Source of the DNA: Cyanobacteria bacterium UBA7694
GTDB lineage: Bacteria; Cyanobacteriota; Sericytochromatia; UBA7694
Direction: 5' to 3'
DNA: 8,851 nucleotides
Assembly (NCBI GenBank): GCA_002482705.1
Contig: DLGM01000301.1
Span: forward strand, 2,541 to 11,391
Shown: piece by piece, positions 1 through 6,041 of the stretch
Numbering within the stretch: the first letter of the stretch is position 1
Layout of the letters: each line of letters begins with the position of its first letter
Program-made: the position numbers and the translations under genes
Notes under the pieces: generated by a model
What the model was told of the DNA's origin: nothing
Seen by the model: only the letters and a program-made list of their open reading frames with translations
The model's database searches: none

Positions 1-1785
1 ATCGGTGATTTTAAATCCGCAGCGCAGCAACAGGTTCTGCATTTGTTTGAGGCTGTAAAAGTGCAGTTGTTCAAACAGGTGGGGAGCGCCAAAAATATCC
101 GGGGTTTTCCCCTGTAACAAAGCTGCCAGCACGGGCAAAAATTGGGCGTTGTGGAAGGTCAGGTAAATCGGGGTATGGGAGGTGGTTTGTTCCCATACCT
201 GCTGTAACAAAGCCTGTGGATCGCGCACTTGCTCAAGGGCATGATTGAGGAAGATGGCTTCAAAAGGGCTGCCTTCAGGCCAAGTGGCTTGGGGTTCACG
301 CAGATCCCAGAGGGTGATCGGGAGCTGGTCCAACTGGGTCAGTTCAAACAGGCTATAAGGCCGTGAGCTGATCTCTAATACCTGCGCTGTGGGGGGCATC
401 CAGGTTTGCAAATAGGGGTAAAGGGCTTTGCGATAGAGCTGGGTATAGGTTTCTTGGGTGGCGACTTGTGGGTCTGAGGCCAGCCGGGGGCGCAAATCCT
501 GAAAGGTGCGGAAGGCCTCGCGCAGGATCTCAGGGGTATAGTGTTCGTTGATAAAAAACGGGTAGTCTTCGGTGTGATCGAGGTATTTGTGGTCAAAGAG
601 CTCCCAGGTGTTGTGGTCGGGGGTCGTCCCCCGTCGTTCGGTGTAATCATGCCAGAAGCGGGTGCCGGGATAGGGCACCAAACAAAAGAGCCCGGCGGTG
701 TGTAAATCGTGGAGGTTGTGGCGGATAAACCAGTAACTTTTGGCCATATCTGCTTCTGTTTCCATGGGGCTGCCCAAAATGAAATAACCCATGGTGCGCA
801 GATTGTATTTGCGGCAGATATCAAGGGCTTCTTGGTGTTGTTTGAGGCGTGCCCCCGGCCCTTTGAGGTATTTTAAAACGGCGGCACTGCCGGTTTCAAA
901 ACCAAAGGCAATCATCTGTACGTTCATGGCCTTGAGCAGTTTGGCCACTTCTTCGTTAAAGGTGCTGGCTTTGATCATGACCACAAACCCCAGTTTTTTA
1001 GGGATCCCTGCTGCGCGCAGGTTATCGACCAAGAACGCCAGACGCTTTTTGCTGACCACAAAGATGTCGTCATAAATGGTGACGGTGTCTTGCTGTGGGT
1101 AATAACGGAGAATATGTTCCAGCTCGTTGATCACGCGCTCTGGGGAATGGTAACGGGGCATCCCCTGAATGGTGCTGTGAATACAAAATGAGCAGCGGAA
1201 TGGGCAATCCCGTGAGGTATACAGCCCTTGCCGCCAGTTGCCGTAGGCCTGATCCGGGGGAAACCAGGCCTTTAAAATTTCTCGTTTGGGATAATAGAGG
1301 GTATCTAGGTCTTCGGTATAAGCGGCTTTGGGTATGACTGTGGGCGTGTCACCGCCATTGGCAAAGATGGCGCCAGGGATATCGCCAAAGGTGTGCGGTT
1401 GCCAGTTCCCCTGGAGGTAGCGGCGCACCATTTCGACCACACTTTTTTCACCTTCCCCATGCAAGCCGACGTCAAATGGCCCGTTGACCGGGAAATTTTG
1501 GGGGATTGCATTCATGTGCGGACCCCCAAGCATAATCGGCACCCCCAGCTCCTGTTTAAAGCGTTGGGCCCCAGCCAGCGCTTGGGGGTAGGTCTCGGTA
1601 TAGGCAGAAATGCCAATGATATCGGGTTTGTGGGCGATGACCCGGTCCGGGTCTACCTCAATGTGGATATCGTGAATGCCCAGCTCTTTTTCGATATGGG
1701 CGGCCAAATAGGTCACGCCCATAGGGCCATGCAATCGGGCATTGCCGTGGGTAAATTTACAGGGATAATAAAAGACAAGCCGCAT
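1..1785 (-). CDS. B12-binding/radical SAM protein with C-terminal methyltransferase-like domain (partial)
   Basis: The frame is open for 595 codons from the ATG at 1785 to the window edge, so the C-terminus is missing. Residues 1-130 resemble a cobalamin-binding Rossmann domain (strand RLVFYYP, PMGVTYLAAHIEKELG, then MLGGPHMNAIP and LHGEGEKSV). The DxHxxG cobalamin-ligand motif is absent, as in many B12 radical SAM enzymes. The radical SAM core (about 185-400) has the 4Fe-4S motif CPFRCSFC with Cys194, Cys198 and Cys201, followed by the partial barrel (TIYDDIF, AFGFETGS). From about residue 467, VLEIS, an acidic strand end WDLRE, FEAIFLNHALEQVRDP and IYLTFHN follow the order of a class I methyltransferase, but the glycine-rich SAM loop is lost. 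The family modifies lipids, cofactors or natural products, often by methylation; the substrate cannot be told here. It is divergent from the MBL gene. No Shine-Dalgarno precedes the ATG, but the first beta-strand begins right there, which supports this start. Confidence 0.9.
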   Translation of the reverse strand, partial: MRLVFYYPCKFTHGNARLHGPMGVTYLAAHIEKELGIHDIHIEVDPDRVIAHKPDIIGISAYTETYPQALAGAQRFKQELGVPIMLGGPHMNAIPQNFPVNGPFDVGLHGEGEKSVVEMVRRYLQGNWQPHTFGDIPGAIFANGGDTPTVIPKAAYTEDLDTLYYPKREILKAWFPPDQAYGNWRQGLYTSRDCPFRCSFCIHSTIQGMPRYHSPERVINELEHILRYYPQQDTVTIYDDIFVVSKKRLAFLVDNLRAAGIPKKLGFVVMIKASTFNEEVAKLLKAMNVQMIAFGFETGSAAVLKYLKGPGARLKQHQEALDICRKYNLRTMGYFILGSPMETEADMAKSYWFIRHNLHDLHTAGLFCLVPYPGTRFWHDYTERRGTTPDHNTWELFDHKYLDHTEDYPFFINEHYTPEILREAFRTFQDLRPRLASDPQVATQETYTQLYRKALYPYLQTWMPPTAQVLEISSRPYSLFELTQLDQLPITLWDLREPQATWPEGSPFEAIFLNHALEQVRDPQALLQQVWEQTTSHTPIYLTFHNAQFLPVLAALLQGKTPDIFGAPHLFEQLHFYSLKQMQNLLLRCGFKITD

Positions 1786-1791
1786 GGGGTT

Positions 1792-1797
1792 ATTATA
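1792..1797 (-). promoter_or_regulatory. TATAAT -10 box, possibly leaderless promoter of the radical SAM gene
   Basis: On the minus strand a perfect TATAAT is followed by AACCCC and then the ATG of the radical SAM gene. With normal -10 to start-site spacing, transcription would begin at or next to the A of the ATG, giving a leaderless mRNA. This fits the lack of any purine-rich ribosome site. No good -35 hexamer lies 16-18 bp upstream; that position falls inside the 22-bp palindrome at 1804-1825. The box is seen directly; promoter function is inferred. Confidence 0.5.
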
Positions 1798-1803
1798 CCG
1801 TAG

Positions 1804-1825
1804 GGGGCAGAAAATTTTCTGCCCC
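1804..1825. repeat. Perfect 22-bp palindrome between divergent genes
   Basis: GGGGCAGAAAA is followed directly by its exact reverse complement, with no spacer. It lies between the divergent radical SAM and MBL-fold genes and covers the -35 region of the putative radical SAM promoter. It could be the operator of a dimeric regulator or, if transcribed, a hairpin. An 8-nt direct repeat TACCGTAG flanks it unevenly (1796-1803 and 1844-1851). No T-run follows it on either strand, so terminator function is less likely. Confidence 0.6.
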
Positions 1826-1860
1826 GCCCCCGCCCTTACCAACTACCGTAGACAATTCAC

Positions 1861-1866
1861 AAGGAG
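1861..1866 (+). promoter_or_regulatory. Ribosome binding site fixing the MBL-fold gene start
   Basis: AAGGAG stands 7 nt before the ATG at 1874. The same frame stays open upstream to an ATG at 1784, but that start would overlap the divergent gene and adds 30 residues unlike the family N-terminus. This site therefore selects 1874. Confidence 0.85.
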
Positions 1867-1873
1867 CATCCCG

Positions 1874-2719
1874 ATGCAGATTGCAGGTTACGAAGTTAAA
1901 GCCTTAGAAACCGGGCGTTTTGCCCTCGATGGCGGAGCCATGTTTGGGGTCGTGCCCAAAGTGGTCTGGGAAAAGAAAAACCCTGCTGATGCGCTCAACC
2001 GCATTGCCCTGGCGCTACGGGTTTTGTTATTGGTGGGCCATGGGCGTGTGGTGCTGGTGGATACGGGGATTGGGGATAAATTTTCCGAACGCCATCAAGC
2101 CATGTATGCGATTGATCCTGAAGCGGGAACTCTCCTTTCGGCCTTGGCTGAGCAGGGTTTTGCCGCAGCGGATGTAACGGATGTGGTGCTCACCCACCTT
2201 CACTTTGATCATGCGGGGGGAGCTACCCGGCGTTTACCGGACGGGCAACTGGTACCTACCTTTCCCAATGCCACCTACCATGTACAGCGGCGTAACTGGG
2301 ATTGGGCCCACAACCCCTCAGAAAAAGATCGGGCCAGCTACCTGCCGGAAAACTTTGCCCCCTTGGCCGAAGCTGGGCAAGTGAACTGGGTAGAAGGCAG
2401 CGGGGCCATTTTACCGGGGGTTTATGCCTGGTTGTCAGAAGGCCATACCGTTGGGCAGCAGCTCATTCAGGTACGAGACGAAATACAGACTCTGATGTAC
2501 TGTGCCGATATTATCCCCACCTCCACCCATCTGGCGGTGCCCTATGTCATGGGTTATGATCTGCATCCGCTCACGACCATTGCGGAAAAAAAAGAAATTC
2601 TTGAACAGGCCGCAGAAGCGGGTTGGATAGTGGTGTTTGAACATGACCCTGAGATGCAGGCCTGTACGGTGATGCGGACGGAGAAGGGGTTTGCCCCGGC
2701 AGAGGCTGTGACTCTGTGA
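1874..2719 (+). CDS. MBL-fold metallo-hydrolase
   Basis: This 281-aa protein has the complete dinuclear metal site of the metallo-beta-lactamase fold. THLHFDHAGG gives His108, His110, Asp112 and His113. SEGHTVG gives His191, YCADII gives bridging Asp212, and FEHDP gives His257. An earlier strand ends in VDTGIGDKF (about 62-70), also typical. The layout resembles the lactonase/organophosphate-hydrolase-like branch (AHL lactonases, YtnP, methyl parathion hydrolase relatives), so hydrolysis of a lactone or ester is plausible; the substrate cannot be read from sequence. No signal peptide is evident, so it is probably cytoplasmic. The start is fixed by AAGGAG at 1861-1866. The PP2C gene follows in the same direction after 34 bp, so the two may share a transcript. 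Family assignment is firm; quorum quenching would be only a guess. Confidence 0.93.
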   Translation: MQIAGYEVKALETGRFALDGGAMFGVVPKVVWEKKNPADALNRIALALRVLLLVGHGRVVLVDTGIGDKFSERHQAMYAIDPEAGTLLSALAEQGFAAADVTDVVLTHLHFDHAGGATRRLPDGQLVPTFPNATYHVQRRNWDWAHNPSEKDRASYLPENFAPLAEAGQVNWVEGSGAILPGVYAWLSEGHTVGQQLIQVRDEIQTLMYCADIIPTSTHLAVPYVMGYDLHPLTTIAEKKEILEQAAEAGWIVVFEHDPEMQACTVMRTEKGFAPAEAVTL

Positions 2720-2753
2720 GACAGATCTTAGGTGGCAAGTACGGGACAATGGT

Positions 2754-3548
2754 ATGATGATTTCCATGAAAATTGATCTTGCCGCTGATACCCATGTGGG
2801 CAAAAAGCGTGTCAATAATGAAGACACGTTCCTGACTTTGTTACCCATGCCGACTGCAACCCTGCCAATTGAAGCTGTTTTTTTGGCCGCTGATGGCATG
2901 GGTGGACACCAGCGCGGAGAAGTTGCCAGTGGGGCTGTGCGCGATATTTTTGCCGAGGTCTTTTCTGAGCAGTACGAAACCTTTCTCGAAATGTATGCAA
3001 TTGCTGATCGCGAAGAATTGCTGCACAAGTTGATCCAAGAAATTCACAATAATCTGCATGAAATGGCCCAGTCTCTGGCCCAAGAAGGCGAACAGCGCGA
3101 AATGATGGGCACCACACTCACCACTGCACTGGTGGCCGAAAACCAGCTATTCTTAGGGCATGTGGGTGACAGCCGCGCCTATTTGGTGCGGGGAGATGGG
3201 CTGGCCCCGCTCACGGAAGACCACACCATGGCCGCACTGATGGTCAAAGCTGGGAAAATGACGGAAGAGGAAGCGGCTGTTAGCAAATACCGCAATGCCT
3301 TGAGTCAAGCAATTGGAGCCAGTAAAAAGGTGCGCCCGGATGTGTTCAGCTTCCCCTTGGAAGATGGCGACCGTTTGCTTTTATGCACCGATGGTCTGAC
3401 CCGCCATGTCAGTGATGATGAGATTGGCGACATTCTTATGCATCAAACGCCCCAGGCAGCTTGCCAGGCCCTCATCGATTTGGCCAATTCACGGGGAGGG
3501 CGCGATAATATTACCGCTGTTGTGGCGCATTTTTCCCAGACCGCTTAA
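2754..3548 (+). CDS. PP2C-family Ser/Thr protein phosphatase (Stp/PrpC-like)
   Basis: This 264-aa stand-alone PP2C (PPM) domain has the bacterial motif series in order: GKKRVNNEDTF (Asp24), AADGMGGHQRGE (Asp47, Gly48), GTTLTTAL (119-126), GHVGDSRAYLV (Asp139), LTEDHT, LSQAIG, LLLCTDGLTRHVSDDE (Asp213) and GGRDNITAVV (Asp251, Asn252). The aspartates are the usual Mn/Mg ligands. Such enzymes remove phosphate from Ser/Thr of proteins, usually opposing a Hanks-type kinase. No kinase gene is in the window, so the partner lies elsewhere. No membrane segment is present. Start 2754 is preferred because GGGA (2743-2746) sits 7 nt upstream; the in-frame ATG at 2766 has no comparable site but would also give a normal N-terminus (MKIDLAADTHVG). 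Confidence 0.95.
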   Translation: MMISMKIDLAADTHVGKKRVNNEDTFLTLLPMPTATLPIEAVFLAADGMGGHQRGEVASGAVRDIFAEVFSEQYETFLEMYAIADREELLHKLIQEIHNNLHEMAQSLAQEGEQREMMGTTLTTALVAENQLFLGHVGDSRAYLVRGDGLAPLTEDHTMAALMVKAGKMTEEEAAVSKYRNALSQAIGASKKVRPDVFSFPLEDGDRLLLCTDGLTRHVSDDEIGDILMHQTPQAACQALIDLANSRGGRDNITAVVAHFSQTA

Positions 3549-3578
3549 TCTCACATACAGTTTCAAGGTGTAGGTGTT

Positions 3579-3602
3579 AAAATAGGCCTTGTTCTATTTT
3601 TT
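3579..3602 (+). terminator. Weak terminator-like hairpin after the PP2C gene
   Basis: AAAATAG (3579-3585) can pair with CTATTTT (3594-3600) around an 8-nt loop, and two more T residues follow. The stem has a single G-C pair, so it is weak. Its place just after the PP2C stop is its best support. Confidence 0.25.
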
Positions 3603-3685
3603 GTGCTTGAGGCCTGTCTCATAGATTTAAACAGCGTTTTTCACCGCTGGGGTGGCGCATCAAGCAATCATCAAAGGAGATATTT

Positions 3686-4129
3686 ATGGGGTTTGTTCAA
3701 GAGTTTAAAGAGTTTGCGATTAAAGGCAATGTGATTGATTTGGCCGTAGGTGTGATTATTGGTGGGGCTTTTGGTAAAATCACCAATTCGCTGGTCTCAG
3801 ATGTGATTATGCCTCCCCTGGGCTTATTGACGGGGGGCGTCAATTTTACGGATATTAAGTTCACTTTGAAGCCAGCGGTTGAGGATGCGGCTGGAAAAGT
3901 GACTTCTGCTGCCGTCACCCTTAATATTGGCACATTCATCCAGACGGTATTTGACTTCACCCTCATGGCGATTGCGGTCTTTATTATGGTCAAAATGATC
4001 AATAAGCTCAAAAAAGCCGATGCTGACAAAGCACCGGCGGCTCCTCCGCCTCCGCCTGAGCCCACCAAAGAAGAGGTGTTGTTGGGTGAAATTCGCGATG
4101 CCCTCAAAGAGAGTCTAAAACGCGGCTAG
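3686..4129 (+). CDS. mscL: Large-conductance mechanosensitive channel MscL
   Basis: This 147-aa protein carries the MscL signature KGNVIDLAVGVIIGGAFGKI (13-32), which forms the pore-lining first membrane helix. It is followed by VSDVIMPPLGLLTGG, an extracytoplasmic loop (about 47-80), a second membrane helix (about 81-105) and a charged cytoplasmic tail. The channel opens when the membrane is stretched and releases solutes on hypo-osmotic shock; it works as a homopentamer in the inner membrane. The tail has a proline run (120-126) before the conserved amphipathic bundle helix EEVLLGEIRDALKES, making it slightly longer than the E. coli protein of 136 aa. The start is set by AAGGAG at 3674-3679, 6 nt before the ATG. 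A 137-bp gap separates it from the PP2C gene, so it probably has its own promoter. Its last 26 bp overlap the end of the convergent oxygenase gene. Confidence 0.97.
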   Translation: MGFVQEFKEFAIKGNVIDLAVGVIIGGAFGKITNSLVSDVIMPPLGLLTGGVNFTDIKFTLKPAVEDAAGKVTSAAVTLNIGTFIQTVFDFTLMAIAVFIMVKMINKLKKADADKAPAAPPPPPEPTKEEVLLGEIRDALKESLKRG

Positions 4130-4676
4130 TGGCCCAGGTGACAATGCTGTAACGTTTTCCGCTTTGGAGGGGGGTGACTTCATGTACCAACTCCGGGCGG
4201 AAAGCCAGTAACATTCCTGCGGTCGGACTGATGGAGATGGGTGTTTCTGTGGGCGTGTGAAAATGCAAATGCCCCCCTTGGTAGGTTTGGGGCGCATTGA
4301 GGTAGAGCACAAGACTGAGGGCACGCGGCCGATCGGCAATCGTATCGGCGTGGGGGCGGAAATAGTCCCCGGCCCGGTAACATAAAAATTGTAGGGGTTC
4401 CCACTGTAAGGGAGCAGACAGCCCGAAGTAGTTGCAGAGATCTGGGGTGGCATCTTCGAGCTTTTGCCCCATCAGCTCGTGGACCTCTGGGGCAACAGGT
4501 ACGTCTTGTAATTTGCGCAAAGAGGTATCCACCAAGGCCAGAATGGCGCGCATGACGGGGGGTAATGGGTGGCCGCGATCCATGAGCATTTGTAATAGCT
4601 GGCATTCTTCCGGGCTAAAAAAGCCGGGCCAGCGCAACAGCCGTCGTTGTGCTTCTAAACGGCTTAGTTCTGACAT
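4104..4676 (-). CDS. 2OG-Fe(II) oxygenase, prolyl-4-hydroxylase-like
   Basis: This 190-aa protein matches the P4H/PKHD-type 2-oxoglutarate oxygenases. The iron triad is His109 and Asp111 in YFRPHADTIAD and His165 in ELVHEV. Arg175, in GKRYSIVTW, is placed to bind the 2OG carboxylate. The double-stranded beta-helix is also marked by LSLVLYLN and GGHLHFHTP. The reaction couples oxidation of 2OG to succinate and CO2 with hydroxylation of a target, perhaps a protein prolyl residue or a small molecule; the substrate is unknown. No signal peptide is visible. It is the last gene of the minus-strand group. Its ATG lies 4 nt after the stop of the ribbon-helix-helix gene, so translation is probably coupled. 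Its 3' end overlaps mscL by 26 bp, with no terminator visible between the convergent genes. Confidence 0.87.
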   Translation of the reverse strand: MSELSRLEAQRRLLRWPGFFSPEECQLLQMLMDRGHPLPPVMRAILALVDTSLRKLQDVPVAPEVHELMGQKLEDATPDLCNYFGLSAPLQWEPLQFLCYRAGDYFRPHADTIADRPRALSLVLYLNAPQTYQGGHLHFHTPTETPISISPTAGMLLAFRPELVHEVTPLQSGKRYSIVTWATSRVLDSL

Positions 4677-4680
4677 GGAA

Positions 4681-4881
4681 TTACTCGCTTTCTCCGTGGG
4701 CTTCCTCTCCTGAAGTCAACGGGGTTTTGGGCGTGAGGCGTCCGGCTCGGCGCAACGCTTCGCGCAATAAAAACTCGATATGCGCGTTGGTGCTGCGAAA
4801 TTCGTCCTCAGCCCACTTTTCGACTTGGGCAAACAGCTGTGAGTCGATGCGCAGGGGATACTGTTTTTTAGAGCTGCTCAT
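4681..4881 (-). CDS. Small ribbon-helix-helix (Arc-like) protein
   Basis: This 66-aa protein fits an Arc/MetJ-type ribbon-helix-helix: a short strand QYPLRID (7-13), helix A SQLFAQVEKWAEDEF (14-28), a turn, and helix B STNAHIEFLLREALRRAG (30-47), then an acidic disordered tail. Proteins of this fold dimerise and bind DNA through the paired strands, as transcriptional repressors or antitoxins. No toxin gene is adjacent: the neighbours are an SPFH membrane protein 29 bp upstream and an oxygenase 4 bp downstream. I therefore favour a small regulator or an SPFH-linked accessory over an antitoxin. From memory, similar small proteins (xxLRIDxxLxxxLExWAxxExRSxNAxIExLLRxALRxAGR) often accompany SPFH genes. 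The start has no close Shine-Dalgarno; see the TATAAT at 4891-4896. Confidence 0.8.
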   Translation of the reverse strand: MSSSKKQYPLRIDSQLFAQVEKWAEDEFRSTNAHIEFLLREALRRAGRLTPKTPLTSGEEAHGESE

Positions 4882-4890
4882 GATGGTTTC

Positions 4891-4896
4891 ATTATA
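4891..4896 (-). promoter_or_regulatory. TATAAT 9 nt before the ribbon-helix-helix start codon
   Basis: A perfect minus-strand TATAAT lies in the 29-bp gap between the SPFH stop and the ATG at 4881. Only 9 nt separate it from the ATG, so an internal promoter would give a transcript with almost no leader. The purine patch AGGGGA (4897-4902) is about 15 nt from the ATG, too far for a normal ribosome site. No convincing -35 box is seen, so chance is possible. Confidence 0.35.
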
Positions 4897-4910
4897 TCCC
4901 CTGCTTGACC

Positions 4911-5762
4911 CTAATACAGGGAACCGGTGTTGATAATCGGTTGTGCTTCACTCTCAGATACCAGCGCAACCAATAAATTATTGACCATCGAAGCGCGACG
5001 TTCGTTGTCAAGTTCGACAATGCCATTATCAGAAAGCTGGCGCAAAGCCATTTCGACCATGCCAACGGCTCCTTCGACAATTTGTTTGCGGGCCGCAATC
5101 ACGGCTTGAGCTTGTTGACGGCGTAGCATGGCCTGGGCAATTTCAGGGGCATAGGCCAAATGGCTCAGACGTGCTTCGATGACGCGGACTCCGGCATCGC
5201 GCAGTCGCTCTTCAAGTTCTGTTTGCAAGGTTTCCGCTACTTCACCGGGATTGCCGCGCAGGGAAATTTGCCCGTCGTCATCAGAGTCATAGGGGTAGTG
5301 GCTACACAGGCTGCGAATGGCTGTTTCGCTTTGTACGTGGACAAAGGTTTCATAATCATCTACGTCAAAGAGGGCACTGGCCGGGCTCACCACTTTCCAA
5401 ACAATCACCGCTGCAATTTCAATCGGGTTGCCATTAAAATCGTTGACCTTCAGGCGTTCACTATTAAAGTTGCGAACCCGCAAGGTGACTTTGTTCTTTT
5501 GGGCAAAGGGATTGGACCACCAAAAACTGGCATCTTTGACGCTGCCGGTATAGGTGCCAAAAAAGACCAGTACGCGGGCATCGTTGGGCTGTACGGTGTA
5601 AAAGCCCGATAAGAGGAAAAAGCCAATGACAGCCAGGATAATGCCCGGGATGGGTTGGGGGCCGGTCAGGAAGAGAAAGGCCAATAAGCCGAGCATGACT
5701 AACACAACAAGCATGACAAATCCGGGGACTTTAAAGGCTGATTTTTCAAAGGTGCGCTGCAT
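4911..5762 (-). CDS. SPFH-domain (stomatin/prohibitin-like) membrane protein
   Basis: This 283-aa protein has two adjacent hydrophobic segments (about 13-33 and 37-55), then an SPFH domain: VQPNDARVLVFFGTYTGSV, VTLRVRNFNSERLKVND, GNPIEIAAVIVWKV, FVHVQSETAIRSL, LQTELEERLRDAGVRVIEARLSHLAYAPEIA. It ends in an Ala/Gln-rich helix (about 207-245) typical of the oligomerising tail. SPFH proteins form large rings or microdomains in the inner membrane and influence proteases and membrane organisation; the client here is unknown. The start is supported by GGAGG at 5767-5771 (minus strand), 4 nt upstream of the ATG. It is the first gene of the SPFH / ribbon-helix-helix / oxygenase group and diverges from the pilin genes. 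No NfeD-like partner gene is adjacent. Confidence 0.92.
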   Translation of the reverse strand: MQRTFEKSAFKVPGFVMLVVLVMLGLLAFLFLTGPQPIPGIILAVIGFFLLSGFYTVQPNDARVLVFFGTYTGSVKDASFWWSNPFAQKNKVTLRVRNFNSERLKVNDFNGNPIEIAAVIVWKVVSPASALFDVDDYETFVHVQSETAIRSLCSHYPYDSDDDGQISLRGNPGEVAETLQTELEERLRDAGVRVIEARLSHLAYAPEIAQAMLRRQQAQAVIAARKQIVEGAVGMVEMALRQLSDNGIVELDNERRASMVNNLLVALVSESEAQPIINTGSLY

Positions 5763-5857
5763 AGAGCCTCCGAGGAAGTTGTATATCTTTATGATATCAT
5801 TTTAATTTCTTTTTTTGATGCAATTTGATAATGATTTGCTGAAGATCCAAGATCGTG

Positions 5858-5883
5858 CCCCCTCTTTACCCGGCAAGAGGGGG
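5858..5883. repeat. Strong G+C-rich hairpin with competing pairing
   Basis: CCCCCTCTT (5858-5866) pairs perfectly with AAGAGGGGG (5875-5883) around the loop TACCCGGC. An exclusive alternative pairs TTTACCC (5865-5871) with GGGTAAA (5883-5889). No T-run follows on either strand, so it is not an ordinary intrinsic terminator. Confidence 0.6.
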
Positions 5884-5968
5884 GGTAAATCCGGTGTCGG
5901 GTTACAAAAAACATCAAAAATAGAAGGATAACCAAAATACCCGCTATTTTTAACTTTTGGTTTCTCAA

Positions 5969-6003
5969 GTCTTAATTGGGTCTTAATCTTGAATGGGTAA
6001 GAT
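5969..6003 (+). promoter_or_regulatory. Probable pilin promoter with PhoB/OmpR-type direct repeat
   Basis: GTCTTAAT occurs at 5969-5976 and again at 5980-5987, exactly 11 bp apart, which puts both copies on the same face of the helix. A -10-like TAAGAT follows at 5998-6003, 10 bp after the second copy. Response regulators of the OmpR/PhoB class bind 11-bp-spaced repeats that replace the -35 box at this distance. The repeats are seen; the promoter and the type of regulator are inferred. Confidence 0.45.
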
Positions 6004-6013
6004 AAAGATACAA

Positions 6014-6041
6014 GGGCTCGATAAAGTGATTAAGAGAGCCC
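6014..6041 (+). promoter_or_regulatory. Leader hairpin just before the first pilin ribosome site
   Basis: GGGCTC (6014-6019) pairs with GAGCCC (6036-6041) around a 16-nt loop. The Shine-Dalgarno AAGGGAG starts at the next base or two (6042-6048). It could protect the mRNA 5' end or tune ribosome access. Confidence 0.4.

Noticed and set aside
618..633. CGGGGG-TCGT-CCCCCG hairpin
   Set aside because: It lies inside the radical SAM coding frame and is explained by the codons for a Gly/Arg/Pro-containing stretch; no T-run follows.
1393..1803. Plus-strand 136-codon open frame inside the radical SAM gene
   Set aside because: It is antisense to a well-supported gene with clear motifs, has no ribosome site and shows no family features.
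1784..1873. Upstream extension of the MBL-fold gene
   Set aside because: It would overlap the divergent start codon and skip the good AAGGAG site; the extra residues do not resemble the family.
2435..3117. Minus-strand open frames across the MBL and PP2C genes
   Set aside because: They are shadows of two plus-strand genes with complete catalytic motifs.
3697..4107. Minus-strand 136-codon frame opposite mscL
   Set aside because: It is antisense to an unmistakable MscL; the composition simply mirrors it.
4681..4881. Ribbon-helix-helix protein as the antitoxin of a toxin-antitoxin pair
   Set aside because: Neither neighbour resembles a toxin; both are larger proteins with other clear assignments.
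5829..5840. Fur-box-like GATAATGAT near the SPFH start
   Set aside because: Only one half-site matches; the partner half is missing, so AT-rich chance is the simpler reading.
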